Assembly: GCF_001542415.1 (NCBI RefSeq)
Contig: NZ_LNCU01000030.1
Span: 78,884-134,464 of the forward strand
From: Bradyrhizobium macuxiense
GTDB lineage: Bacteria > Pseudomonadota > Alphaproteobacteria > Rhizobiales > Xanthobacteraceae
DNA length: 55,581 bases
Direction of reading: 5' to 3'
Below the pieces are notes generated by a model, which saw nothing but the letters and a program-made list of their open reading frames with translations, was not told the DNA's origin and did not search any database. The position numbers were made by a program, and so were the translations under genes. Within the stretch, counting starts at the first letter, position 1. The number at the start of each line of letters is the position of its first letter. Positions 17,601 through 26,992 of the stretch are shown here, piece after piece.

Positions 17601-19253
17601 CATCGGCGTGTTCATGTCGGAGGGAGTAGGCACCTGCCCCACCTCCGCATCATCCACGAAATAGGTCAGCGTGTACGGCGTCCACTCGACCCCGAAGGTA
17701 TGCTGTCCAGCGGTCAGATCGGCGGTATTCGCCCAGTATCCCTGATCATAGGTGGTCGAGGATCGGAACCCCCAATGCGACTGGTCGGGATGGGTGCCGA
17801 ACGCTTCGAGCACATCGAGTTCTGTGGCAAGATTGTGTGGATCGGTCGGCAGCATCCAGAAGGCAGGCCATGCGCCGGGCGTGCCGGACAGTGTGGCCGT
17901 CATTTGAAAATAGCCGTAGGTCTGGGCGAAGCTGTTCTGGGTCGAGATCATACCCGACGAGAACTGGTGGCCGCCGACATAGGGTGCATCGCTTGCCGGC
18001 AGTGGCTGCGCGGTGATGACGAGATGACCGTCCTGGATCGAGAATGGGTTGAGGCCGAGCGGTGCTGATGCCTGGCTTCCCGGCAGTCCCGCAAGGCTTC
18101 CCGGCAGTCCCGAAAAACTCGGGTCGACATAGACCTGTTGCTCGCCTGAGAGCGAGTAACCGTCCGGGCCGCCCCAGGCATAGCTCGTACGCCAAGTCAG
18201 ATGCGGGTCCTGGCCCGCCGAGAGTGTGTTGAAATCATCGTTGAAGGTCTGCACCATGTCAGTCGGCGGCGTGACGATATTGACGTTGGCCGTGGTGAAA
18301 TCCCCGACCTTGGTATTATTCATCCTGATGGTTTCGCCACTGCTGAGGGTGAGCACGGTATCAGTGCCGACCTGTTTCATAGCCGCGGTGACGTCGGACA
18401 GACTGTGGAAGCCGGTGCCGTTGAGTTGCAAGATGTCGCCGTCGGTGCCAGTCTTGAAATCGGTAATGACATCGTTGCCGTTGCCGGCGGCGATGACAAA
18501 GGTGTCGATGCCCGCGCCACCGCTGAGCACGTCATTGCCCTTGCCGCCGTCGATGATGTTGTTGCCGGCATTGCCGATAATGATGTTGTCGAGATCGTTG
18601 CCGGTGGCGGGCGAAGCGTAGTTGCCCACCAAGATCAGGTTCTCGACATTCGGCGCATTGACGAGGCTGTAGCCGTCGACCGTCTTGTCGTTGACCGCCT
18701 CGTAGTTGATGGTATCGATGCCCTGGCCGGGCTGTTCGACAACCTTGGTGTTGTGGTCGTACACGAAGTAGCTGTCGTCGCCCACGCCTCCAATCAGGGT
18801 GACCCCGGTTCCAAGCGCCTTCAGGGAGTCGTTCGCCGCACTGCCGGTCAGCGTGCCGCCGGCCTGCACCGAGAGCGCCGCCGTGTTCGGTGGGGCGCTT
18901 CCCTGAAGAGGATTGTCAAGGACGACATTGGAGGCGACCAGGGAGGAGAGTGCGACGCTCTGCAACGTCAGGGTTTCGGTGCTCGACAGAGTAACGATCG
19001 TGTCGGCGCCTACCTGCTTGGCTGCGGCGACGAACGAGGCGAAGTTCGCAAACCCGTAGTTCTGAACGCGCAGGATGTCACCGCCGGCGCCGGCCTGAAA
19101 GTCGCCGATCGTGTCGGAACCGTAGCCCTTCGAAATTGCGAAGACGTCGCTGCCAGCTCCACCCATGAGAAGATCGTTTCCAGTGCCTCCGAAGAGAACG
19201 TCTGATCCGGAAGTTCCAACGATGACGCTCGCGTAGTTTGAGTTCATTGCCAT
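14634..19253 (-). CDS. Giant secreted GH16 glycanase with RTX-like calcium-binding repeats and Ig-like domains
   Basis: 1539 residues from the ATG at 19253. Residues 1-330 hold RTX-like blocks (GTSGSDVLFGGTGNDLLMGG, GNDVLSGGAGIDTF), each followed by a repeated module DFxxGxxGDILxLNGxGF...GADT.VTLSS. Residues about 333-585 are a GH16 domain with the catalytic motif ELDVLE at 478-483, Glu-478 and Glu-483 being the expected nucleophile and acid/base. Further RTX repeats run to about 1010, then two bacterial Ig-like modules, a Trp-rich module with VWSTDSNGN and HQDLNGDG (about 1200-1315), a beta-rich module and a short C-terminal tail. No Sec signal is seen; the RTX content implies type I secretion, as for rhizobial PlyA/ExsH, which trim acidic exopolysaccharide. 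No ABC exporter lies nearby. Confidence 0.9.
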   Translation of the reverse strand: MAMNSNYASVIVGTSGSDVLFGGTGNDLLMGGAGSDVFAISKGYGSDTIGDFQAGAGGDILRVQNYGFANFASFVAAAKQVGADTIVTLSSTETLTLQSVALSSLVASNVVLDNPLQGSAPPNTAALSVQAGGTLTGSAANDSLKALGTGVTLIGGVGDDSYFVYDHNTKVVEQPGQGIDTINYEAVNDKTVDGYSLVNAPNVENLILVGNYASPATGNDLDNIIIGNAGNNIIDGGKGNDVLSGGAGIDTFVIAAGNGNDVITDFKTGTDGDILQLNGTGFHSLSDVTAAMKQVGTDTVLTLSSGETIRMNNTKVGDFTTANVNIVTPPTDMVQTFNDDFNTLSAGQDPHLTWRTSYAWGGPDGYSLSGEQQVYVDPSFSGLPGSLAGLPGSQASAPLGLNPFSIQDGHLVITAQPLPASDAPYVGGHQFSSGMISTQNSFAQTYGYFQMTATLSGTPGAWPAFWMLPTDPHNLATELDVLEAFGTHPDQSHWGFRSSTTYDQGYWANTADLTAGQHTFGVEWTPYTLTYFVDDAEVGQVPTPSDMNTPMYMIANLAMGGDWATNAAPDATASVSIDSITAYQLPEYTLANYTLLTSGAPTKTITGTAGADTLTGTSGNDLIDGAGGADTMSGGAGDDTYIVSDPNAKVVEAAGGGIDTIKSSVTYSLPSYVENLTLTGSAAINATGNWAPNIIIGNDAANVITGWRGNDILTGGGGADTFVFNAGDGSDIITDFTPGSGAGHDVIQLNGYAFTSFSDIQAAMTQVGNDVYLALTSQDTLVLRNTTISSFTTDDFQLPDSLPVGGPIGASFINGSAASHTIYGTSANDKITAFNYDDTMIGWSGDDTYVVNNPNQKIIENPGGGIDTVEASTSYTLPDNVENLTMMMGGFTGTGNQLANRIVGSSGDDVLNGGGGNDWISGGAGNDTFVYTPGSGNVTIADFHPLTTTSAEHDQLSLKGYDPSAYLTNVGDVWTVHYARGTDTLQLVGVNQLTASDVTFVTDWNTPMTMAGLAAPTASFSDDSGVTASNLTATNHLTLTGSAQAGVTVEVFDQAALIGTAVADATGAWSFATATLADGSHLFTAEAADAIGNLSAASAALNVTVDTQPPLAPNLISAGLASGSIIASGSAEGGSTVNLYDGTVLLGTTVAASDDSWSINADALAAGLHKLSAIATDEVGNQSPSSNVLAEVIGTTIEATGTTSFTQVGDDYYMSVADAGVQLKYAGAPVTAGQFGTWSPVAAEATSSGYDVAWQDSISGQYAVWSTDSNGNFASKIINSASGTDASLKSVETAFHQDLNGDGVINTPSTVVDATGKMVLNLADMSQPVTIETGATLELTGAVSGAVTFNATAGTLVLDHASQFSGNLINLSGNGTPSTSNQIDLKDIAFTSATSASYSGDTSGGVLTVFDAQNHTANLSLSGDYTNSTFKLSNDGSGGTLVIDPPKDGSDFGSVSTPQPTPAPQAATAARTAGDNFVFDRAGSSAGAADFTFEPVNNPAMPQLDRLHVSPAPDHVELPHVVASVDARLAEFHNFMLHQ

Positions 19254-19929
19254 GATAGGTTGTGCTCTTAGTGAGGTTGTGCGCCTAATAGAACACATCC
19301 AGTACGACGGAGTTCAGGCGAGTTTACGAACTTTGGCAAAAATCGAAGTATCAGTCGGGACGCACTCGCGTGCCATGAATTATGCATCTGTTCCTCGAAG
19401 GGAACAGCGGACAAACCTACAATCAGCTCTGAAGTCACGCTCTCAGCGCTGATTTACCGTGCAATACTGCGAGTAAAAAATGATCAGGCTGCGTCGATGA
19501 GCCGTGATGGAACCTTCGCGCTCATAATGTGTGCTGAATTGTCGCGCGACGACAATTTTAACGTGTGTAGCCGCGAACGGCGGGCACGCGAAGTTCCGCG
19601 ACAAGGCGTTATTGGAGTCCGCGAGTAGACTCGCCGGTGCTCACTCCGCGCAAACCTGGCCGGCCTTTGCTGCCGGATTGTGCGTCTCCAATGGAACGAG
19701 GATGGCGAAAGGACGTGCTGTGGTGCCGATTGATGTATGGTCGGTCACTCCAATAGTGGCGAGAGGATGCATCCTGAGTCCCTGCGTTGCCGGCGATATC
19801 CGCAAACGCAGTGGTCGCCTCGCAAGCATCCATTTCTGAGAAAACGATAGGACGACGAGGAGGTAGGGAGAAGGCCGCCAGCGTAACGCTCGACCTTTAC
19901 GAGCCCTCAAAAATGGGAACGATTCGAGC
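19254..19929. other. Gene-poor region upstream of the RTX glycanase
   Basis: About 675 bp, visibly more AT-rich than the flanks near the glycanase start. Open frames of up to about 100 codons show no recognisable domain, ribosome-binding site or coding bias. It must contain the minus-strand promoter for the glycanase; AAGAG lies about 10 bases before its ATG. An 8-bp inverted repeat at 19537-19557 is listed separately. Confidence 0.4.
19537..19557. promoter_or_regulatory. Perfect 8-bp inverted repeat, possible operator
   Basis: AATTGTCG (19537-19544) and CGACAATT (19550-19557) flank the five bases CGCGA. It lies 284 bases upstream of the RTX glycanase start in an otherwise empty region. The length and spacing suit a dimeric regulator's site; it is followed by TTTA and could also be a weak hairpin terminator. 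No nearby regulator gene points to either. Confidence 0.35.
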
Positions 19930-20816
19930 ATGTCGATAATGCGCAAGATTTTGATTGGTGTGGGAGTCGTGGTCGCCATTGGAGCCGTCGCTGACACGAC
20001 CGTTTACTATTTCACCAAGGGCATAGCCGAGTCAGCCACCAACTTCTTCGCAACTATTGCCTCAGACGGACCGGAAGCGGCCTACCGCAGTGCTTCGCCG
20101 GCATTCCAACAGGCCATGAGTGAAAGTGACTTTACTGCGCTCGCAAACCGGGCAGGCCTGACGCGATACATGAGTGCATCATGGCCCGAGCGCAAGGTCG
20201 AGAACGGCCAGGGCAGCGTCTCCGGCACGCTCACGCTGGACAATGACGTAGCTCTGTCGCCAAGGTGCAACTGACCAGGAATGGTCGGGGTAAGTGGCAG
20301 GTGTTCAATTTCAATTTGCAGATGCCCGGCGCTGGAGCAGTTCAACAGCCGTTACCTCGACCGGCCCCGAGCCCGCAGTCTCAAGGCCAACCGCCCAAGA
20401 TCGTATCGACCACCGGCGCAGGCGACGAGATATCGGCACAAATTGGAGACAAGCCATGGTCAGCGAGCAGAACGTCATTGATCGTTCTGAAGCTGGGTAA
20501 CGCCGTGCTCGTGAACACGGCTCCGATCGTCAAAGCCGCCCATACAATCGATATGACCTCTCCTCGATTGCAGTTTGATGGCAGCGCGACCGGAACGCAG
20601 AAACTCACTCGCAATTGCCAACAAAATGCCCCATGCCTCGAATTCAACGCCGCCGGTAATCACTACAAGATTGACGAAGGCGAGAACGCACAGGCCACAC
20701 TGACCATCACGAAGATGGATGCCGACAGAATCGAAGGCGACTTTTCGGCCGACATCATTGCCCTTGAGGGCAAGCTCGCGATTCAGAAAGGCCACTTTGC
20801 CGTCACCGTGAAGTGA
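19930..20816 (+). pseudogene. Frameshifted exported hypothetical protein (NTF2/DUF4864-like N-terminal half)
   Basis: Two frames join to one plausible protein. 19930-20274 encodes a membrane anchor (MSIMRKILIGVGVVVAIGAVA) and a helical domain with TNFFATIASDGPEAAYRSASPAFQ, then stops just after the strand GTLTLDNDVALSP. The next strand of the same fold, KVQLTRNGRGKWQVFNF, continues in the -1-relative frame from about 20262 to 20816, followed by a Pro/Gln linker and a C-terminal beta-rich domain of about 130 residues (ISAQIGDKPW..., LEFNAAGNHYKID). A single missing base at about 20250-20262 would explain the break. It could be a real pseudogene or a sequencing error. Function is unknown. Confidence 0.6.
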
Positions 20817-22655
20817 CGAGAAATCATCGCGCGATCAAGTCCCATCGCAATGTAGAGGGCACATCCAGCGAAACTTCACTACATTACATTCTTGCTGGCC
20901 TCCTGCAGATTGCTGTCCGGTTCGCCTCTGCGCAATCGGACAATCAGATTGCGGCATGCGTCGATCGCTCGAACGGCGTGTCAACTAAAATGCCCGATGC
21001 GAAAAATCGAGATCGACGAGTGGAATGCCCGGCTGAACGCCGCATATCAGACACCGCTGCATCGAGAAGACGGGGGCAGGGCGTCCGAGGCTGCAGAAGG
21101 CCTGGCTCCATCATCACGTGAGCGAAACGCTCCGTCTTGCAAGCGAGCCCGACACCGAATCTGACACCTTTATGATCTGGCGGGCTCATCCCCATCCCTG
21201 CGGGCCTGATTCTCAAGGCCTACCGGATTCATCAGGCCTGTATTTTTATTGGGCTCCTGTTGATGGCTTATGGATTGCTGGCGATCGTTGCATGGCAACG
21301 CCTGAGACGCGGATCGTTGATCTCGAAGGCACCGTGGCGCGAAGCTAAGTTTCGGCGGCGTGCATGCGGCCCGTCTGGATCGGACGGCAGCGAGCAGCGA
21401 AAGCACCGATCTCTGGCCGCAGAAGATCGCGGTGATCTTGAACTCTTCGACGGGGGCGTTCCGTGCGCATTAGCGGTCCTACCCTCAGAAGAGGGCAAGG
21501 TGTTCGCGAGAATTGAGGAACTCTTCGTTGCATTAGCCGTTAAGTTATCCGGTTGATCGATGTGGTTCTCGCGCCATCCAGCGCCGATACGACGAGCGCC
21601 GAAAGCGACGAGTGCTGATGAGCGACCAGGGTCCGACGGGACCCAGTGTCCAAACAGCGAGTGTCCTTAGGCCAGGGTCCAAAGGCCAGTGCAAATGCGG
21701 GCGGTCGACGCTGCGGCAGCTAGCCAGTCTGCTTGCAGTTCCAACTGGCATGAGGGATCACTGGGGACAGCTCCGGTGATCCCTTTGCTGCTTGCATATG
21801 CCTAACTGACCCTTGATGTATGGTCCGGCGGACAGACATCTGGCGTGTCCTTTTTTCGATCGGCGTGACCGCAGCGGTGGGCGTCAGCGTTTTTCCGATC
21901 CGGCCCCATTTGCACAGGCGGTGCACCTCAGAACGAGAACGAAGAGTGTGACGGGACACCCCTTGGCGGAGGTGATCATTGAAGATCGCGAGCAACGGAA
22001 CATTCGGTGAGTGAGTTCCAGCCGGAAATGTGCAACTCGCAAGCAATCCGCGAATCGAAGGGGCCGCGCGGCAGCCGCACCTTCGTCGAAACATCTTCTT
22101 CCGAGTAACTTCTAGGAATGAGATCTAGCCCGCGGAATGAGGCAATCTGTCGCCTGTCGCGGGCCAAGTGGATTTCGGATCAATACCGACGTGATACTGA
22201 CCAATGCAGGGAGGCTGCCCTATGTTATCAGGACATGAGCCAAGCTGCCCACGATGACGGTCAACCGGATCAGTGATGGCCTAAGGTAGAGAAGATCACG
22301 GTTCATCCGTCGAACGTGTGTGGTCTCCTCATTGCATGTCATCATGCTTTGCAGTTGGTCTTGGTTGGTGGTTCGTGCGAACCGGTTGCGTCCTGCTGTG
22401 ATGGGCTTTTGAGCGACATCCGCCCTCCAACGGTTTTGGCGCGCCGCCCGATGCGGGTGTCTTGGATAGCGGCACGGCATTGTCAGACGAAGTGCGCAAA
22501 CAGCCGACGAGATCGGCGCGTTGTTCGGGGTTCACGATCCACCGACTCTGTTTTTCCGGGTCATGCTCTGGGTGCGGAACACGTCCACGAGAGGTTTGGG
22601 ACCAAGGTCGGGCACGCGCGTTATCGAATATCCCTTCTCAGCCGGGGATTTCGGT
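20817..22655. other. 1.8-kb stretch without a supported gene
   Basis: Six frames carry only short overlapping open frames with no recognised domains. One plus-strand frame at about 21176-21340 reads a hydrophobic stretch (ACIFIGLLLMAYGLLAIVAW) that could be the remnant of a membrane protein, but stops and missing flanks leave it unproven. A hairpin at 21754-21783 is listed separately. The 3' end must carry the promoter of the RND operon. The stretch reads like decayed accessory DNA. Confidence 0.4.
21754..21786 (+). terminator. Orphan hairpin followed by T-run
   Basis: GGGATCAC (21754-21761) pairs with GTGATCCC (21776-21783), followed by TTT. The inner bases partly extend the stem. No gene ends here, so it may be left from a lost gene. 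Confidence 0.35.
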
Positions 22656-23798
22656 ATGGTGAGGCGCATGGCCATCATGCTCGTTCTCGTGGGCGTCGCC
22701 TTCGCGGCGATCTTTGGCTTTGAGGCCTTCAAGGCGCGGATGATCCAAAAGGCGATTGCGGGCCTGCGGAATCCTCCGCAAACCGTGTCCACCATCACCG
22801 CCGCTACGCAACCATGGCAGAAGCGCCTCGAGGCCGTCGGCAGCGCGAGGGCGGAGAAGGGCGCCGATCTCAGTGCGCAGGTTTCCGGCATCGTCAAGGC
22901 GATCCACTTCAAATCTGGCGCGAAGGTCGAGCAGGGAACGCTGCTTGTCGAACTGGAGGCTGCCGACGATATTGCGCATCTCGAGTCCCTTAAGGCGATG
23001 CAAGCGCTCGCGCAACTTAACTATGATCGCGACACCCACCTGCGGCAGACTGATGCGGTCAGTCAACAGACAGCTGATACAGATCTTGCAACATTGAAGA
23101 GCGACCAGGCGCAGGTTGCTCAGCAGCAGGCGCTGGTCGGATATAAATCGATCACGGCTCCGTTTTCGGGCCAGCTCGGTATCAGACAGGTCGATCTCGG
23201 CCAGTATATCGCGCCTGGCACTCCGATCGTGACACTGCAGCAGCTTGATCCGATCTTCATCGATTTGTATCTGCCGCAGCAGGCGCTCGCACAGATCAAG
23301 GTCGGGCAGGAGGTCTCCGCCAAGGTCGATACCTACCCCGATCAAAAATTCACTGGAAGGATTTTGGCGATCAATCCGCTCGTCAACGCGGCGAGCCGCA
23401 ACGTCCAAGTCCGGGCGACATTCGACAATCCCGATGAGAAGCTGCGGCCAGGCATGTTTGCGACCGTCGATATCGACGTCGGCTCAGTGCAGCACTACGT
23501 GACGCTGCCGAAGACGGCGATCTACTACAATTCCTACGGCGATATCGCCTACCTGATCAAAGAGGGCCACGAGGGTAAGGGAGAAAGCAAGGGCGGCGAG
23601 AAGCAGTATGTCGCCGAACAGGTGTTCGTGAAAACAGGCGACGCGCGGGGCGACCAGGTAGCGGTCCTGGATGGGGTCAAGCCTGGCGATGTCGTGGTGA
23701 GCTCGGGGCAGAACAAGCTCCACAACGGCTCGCCCGTGCTGATAGACAACAAGACCCCAATTCCGTTCAGCGCCAATCCGCAAGTTTCCGAAGAATGA
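22656..23798 (+). CDS. RND efflux periplasmic adaptor (membrane fusion protein)
   Basis: 380 residues: an N-terminal signal anchor (MAIMLVLVGVAFAAIFGFEAF), a lipoyl half-motif (GSARAEKGADLSAQVSGIVKAIHFKSGAKVEQGTLL region), an alpha-hairpin (residues about 105-165), the second lipoyl half (ITAPFSGQLGIRQVDLGQYI), then beta-barrel and membrane-proximal domains. It belongs to the AcrA/MexA class, near MexH/MdtA-like adaptors. It links the inner-membrane pump encoded 9 bp downstream to an outer-membrane channel. I start it at the ATG at 22656; the ATG at 22668, with GAGG just before it, is an alternative. No TolC-type gene follows, so the pump probably borrows a channel. Confidence 0.92.
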   Translation: MVRRMAIMLVLVGVAFAAIFGFEAFKARMIQKAIAGLRNPPQTVSTITAATQPWQKRLEAVGSARAEKGADLSAQVSGIVKAIHFKSGAKVEQGTLLVELEAADDIAHLESLKAMQALAQLNYDRDTHLRQTDAVSQQTADTDLATLKSDQAQVAQQQALVGYKSITAPFSGQLGIRQVDLGQYIAPGTPIVTLQQLDPIFIDLYLPQQALAQIKVGQEVSAKVDTYPDQKFTGRILAINPLVNAASRNVQVRATFDNPDEKLRPGMFATVDIDVGSVQHYVTLPKTAIYYNSYGDIAYLIKEGHEGKGESKGGEKQYVAEQVFVKTGDARGDQVAVLDGVKPGDVVVSSGQNKLHNGSPVLIDNKTPIPFSANPQVSEE

Positions 23799-23807
23799 AG
23801 CTCGCTC

Positions 23808-26800
23808 ATGCATTTCACCGATCTCTTCATTCGCCGGCCCGTCCTCGCCACCGTCGTCAACCTGATGATCCTGGCGCTCGGCCTGCGTGCCATGGGCTCG
23901 CTGCCGGTCCTGCAATATCCGCGGACGCAGAACGCAGTGGTGACTATCACCACGACCTATTACGGCGCCGACCCCGACGTCATCGCTGGGTTCATCAGCA
24001 CGCCGCTCGAGACCGCTATCGCGCAAGCGAACGGCATCGATTACATGAGCTCGCAAAGCGCCAACGGCACCAGCACCATCACCATTTATCTGCGTTTGAA
24101 CTACGACGTCGACAAGGCGCTGACCGAGATCAACACCAAGGTCTCATCGGTGCTCAACCAATTGCCGTCCGGAACGCAGCAGCCTGTGCTGACGGTCCAG
24201 ATCGGCCAGACCATCGACGCGATGTATCTCGGCTTCGACAGCGACGTGCTGGCGCGCAATCAGATCACCGACTATCTCACCCGGGTCGTGCAGCCGAAAC
24301 TGCAGGCGGTCCCGGGCGTGCAGACGGCGGAAATTCTCGGGATGCAGAATTTCGCGCTGCGGGCGTGGCTCGATCCGCAGAAACTGGCGGCCTACGGCCT
24401 CACGGCCGCTGACGTCTCGGCTGCGCTTACGCAGAACAACTACATTTCAGGACTCGGTACCACCAAGGGTCAGATGATCGAGGTCAACCTGACCGCCTCG
24501 ACCGGCCTGCACACTGAACGCGAATTCGCCAATCTGATTGTCAAGCAAACCGGCGGAGCGATCGTGCGCCTGAAGGATGTCGCTAACGTCTCGCTTGGAG
24601 CTGATGATTACGAGACCCAGGTCGCCTTCGACGGCAAACCGGCCGTCTATATCGGCATCCAGGTGGCGCCGGCGGCCAATCTGCTCGATGTGATCGCCGG
24701 CGTGCACAAGATCTTTCCGGCCATCCATGCGGCGTTGCCGAACGGTCTTCACGGCCAGATCGTCTATGATTCGACGGATTTTGTGCACGCGGCCATCCGC
24801 GACGTTGCGCGGACGCTGATCGAAGCCCTCTTGATCGTCAACCTTGTCGTGTTCCTGTTTCTCGGTTCGGTGCGATCGGTGGTGATCCCGATGGTCGCGA
24901 TCCCGCTGTCCCTGGTCGGCGCCTTCACGATGATGCTTGCGTTCGGCTTCTCGATCAATCTCCTGACCTTGCTGGCGCTGGTGCTGGCGATCGGGCTTGT
25001 CGTGGACGACGCCATCATCGTCGTCGAGAACGTCAACCGTCATCTCGAGCAAGGCAAAGCGCCGTTTGCCGCGGCGATAGAAGCAGCCGGCGAACTCGGC
25101 CGCCCGATTGTCGCCATGACCGTCGTCCTGATCGCGGTCTATGTGCCGATCGCCTTTCAGGGCGGCTTGACCGGCGCGTTGTTCACGGAGTTCGCATTCA
25201 CCCTGGTCGGGACTGTGACCATATCGGCGGTCGTGGCGCTGACCCTGTCGCCGATGATGAGCTCGCGCCTGCTCAAGCCGTCGAGTGCGACACAGGGCTG
25301 GCAGCAACGCCTGACCGCCTCGATCGATCGCGGCTTCGAGGCCATCCGGGTCTTTTATCTTAGACGGTTGCACAACAGCCTCGATTTTCTCCCCGTGACC
25401 GCGGTCTTTGCGCTGCTGGTGCTGTCCAGCATCTATTTCCTTTACACGAGCGCGAAGAGCGAACTTGCACCGCAGGAGGATCAGGGTGTCGTCATCGCAT
25501 CATCGACGCTGGCGCCGGATGCCACCTTGCAGCAAAAGGTGCTTTACGCAAAGCAGGTCTACCAGATCATGAAGAGCTATCCGGAGACGGGTCACGTGTT
25601 CCAGATCAACTCGCCGCAGCGGGTGGTCGCCGGCATGGTGCTCACGCCCTGGGACGAGCGCGCGCGAACCAGCAACCAGCTCCAACCGATCGCTCAGCAG
25701 CAACTCGACAAGGTCGTCGGCGCGCGAATTGCTGCGTTTCAGCTGCCGCCGCTGCCCGGCAGCCAGGGCTTGCCGGTGCAGTTCGTCATCAAGACCACCG
25801 ATTCCTTCGGCAAGCTCAACGATGCGGCCCAGCAGTTTCTCAAGGCTGCGATCGGCAGCGGGATGTTCATCTTTCTCGATACGGATTTGAAGATCGACAG
25901 CCCCGAGTCGGTGGTTGAAATCGATCGCGACAAGGCCTCGCAGCTCGGGCTCAAGATGAGTGACGTCGGCAGCGCCATGGCCGGGATGCTGGGCGGCGGC
26001 TATGTCAACTATTTCAGCCTTGATCAGCGCTCGTACAAGGTGATCCCCCAGGTGCAGCGGCGCTTCCGTCTGAACACGAATCAACTGCTCAACTACTATG
26101 TGGCAAACGTTTCCGGCACCCCTGTGCCCCTGTCGACGATTGCGCGGATCACGACCAAGACGGTGCCGGAAACGCTCAATCATTTTCAGCAGCTCAACAG
26201 CGCCACGATCCAGGGTGTTGCGGCACCGGGCGTGGCGCAAGCCGACGCGCTGGAGTTTCTCAAAAACCTTGCCGCCAAGACGCTGCCTCCGGGCTATACC
26301 GTGGACTACAGCGGGTTGTCCCGGCAATACATTCAGGAATCCTCTGGTTTCGTCGAGACCTTCGGATTTGCGCTGGTCATCATCTTCCTGGCGTTGGCGG
26401 CCCTGTTCGAGAGTTTCCGCGATCCATGCATTATCCTGGTCTCGGTACCGATGTCGATCGCCGGCGCGCTGATCTTCGTGAGCCTCGGCATCGGCGGGGC
26501 ATCGCTGAACATCTATACTGACGTTGGCCTGGTGACGTTGATGGGCCTCATCAGCAAGCATGCGATTCTGATTGTCGAATTTGCCAATGATCTGCAGCGC
26601 AGCGGCATCTCCAAGCGTGAGGCGATCGAGCAGGCTGCCGGAATCCGGCTGCGTCCGATACTGATGACGACGGCGGCGATGGTACTTGGCGTTGTGCCGC
26701 TGATCGTCGCCAGCGGCGCCGGCGCCGTGTCTCGCTTCAACATGGGACTCGTGATCGCGAGCGGCCTTTCGATCGGGACGCTGTTTACACTGTTTGTGGT

Positions 26801-26900
26801 TCCCGCGGTCTACCTACTGATCGCAGCCGATCATTCCTGCCAGGCCGAGCCGGGCGCCTCCCGGTCCGCTCCATCAACTGATGCGATAGGGAGGACCTGA
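23808..26900 (+). CDS. RND family efflux pump, inner-membrane permease (HAE-1 type)
   Basis: A 1030-residue pump with the usual architecture: TM1 at FIRRPVLATVVNLMILALG, a large periplasmic loop, TM2-6 with GLVVDDAIIVVENVNRHLE (the TM4 proton-relay region with the paired Asp residues), a second loop, and TM8-12 with GLISKHAILIVEFANDLQ. It exports drugs, solvents or metabolites in exchange for protons in an AcrB/MexB-like trimer. It is 9 bp behind the adaptor, so the two are surely cotranscribed. No regulator gene adjoins them. The substrate is not predictable. Full length for the family. Confidence 0.95.
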   Translation: MHFTDLFIRRPVLATVVNLMILALGLRAMGSLPVLQYPRTQNAVVTITTTYYGADPDVIAGFISTPLETAIAQANGIDYMSSQSANGTSTITIYLRLNYDVDKALTEINTKVSSVLNQLPSGTQQPVLTVQIGQTIDAMYLGFDSDVLARNQITDYLTRVVQPKLQAVPGVQTAEILGMQNFALRAWLDPQKLAAYGLTAADVSAALTQNNYISGLGTTKGQMIEVNLTASTGLHTEREFANLIVKQTGGAIVRLKDVANVSLGADDYETQVAFDGKPAVYIGIQVAPAANLLDVIAGVHKIFPAIHAALPNGLHGQIVYDSTDFVHAAIRDVARTLIEALLIVNLVVFLFLGSVRSVVIPMVAIPLSLVGAFTMMLAFGFSINLLTLLALVLAIGLVVDDAIIVVENVNRHLEQGKAPFAAAIEAAGELGRPIVAMTVVLIAVYVPIAFQGGLTGALFTEFAFTLVGTVTISAVVALTLSPMMSSRLLKPSSATQGWQQRLTASIDRGFEAIRVFYLRRLHNSLDFLPVTAVFALLVLSSIYFLYTSAKSELAPQEDQGVVIASSTLAPDATLQQKVLYAKQVYQIMKSYPETGHVFQINSPQRVVAGMVLTPWDERARTSNQLQPIAQQQLDKVVGARIAAFQLPPLPGSQGLPVQFVIKTTDSFGKLNDAAQQFLKAAIGSGMFIFLDTDLKIDSPESVVEIDRDKASQLGLKMSDVGSAMAGMLGGGYVNYFSLDQRSYKVIPQVQRRFRLNTNQLLNYYVANVSGTPVPLSTIARITTKTVPETLNHFQQLNSATIQGVAAPGVAQADALEFLKNLAAKTLPPGYTVDYSGLSRQYIQESSGFVETFGFALVIIFLALAALFESFRDPCIILVSVPMSIAGALIFVSLGIGGASLNIYTDVGLVTLMGLISKHAILIVEFANDLQRSGISKREAIEQAAGIRLRPILMTTAAMVLGVVPLIVASGAGAVSRFNMGLVIASGLSIGTLFTLFVVPAVYLLIAADHSCQAEPGASRSAPSTDAIGRT

Positions 26901-26992
26901 GGCGGCGATGGAGAATTTCGACCGCGGTACGCCCAGGATCGACAGCACAAGTGTGCGCCTGCAGGCGAGCGAGGGCCGCGGGGAGCTTACTC

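Noticed and set aside
15708..19205. Plus-strand frames of 270-334 codons opposite the RTX glycanase, rich in Val/Gly/Asp
   Set aside because: Their repeat-like character is the complement of the RTX repeats.
21176..21556. Possible membrane-protein remnant
   Set aside because: One hydrophobic stretch only, a stop just upstream and no family match; too little to call a pseudogene.
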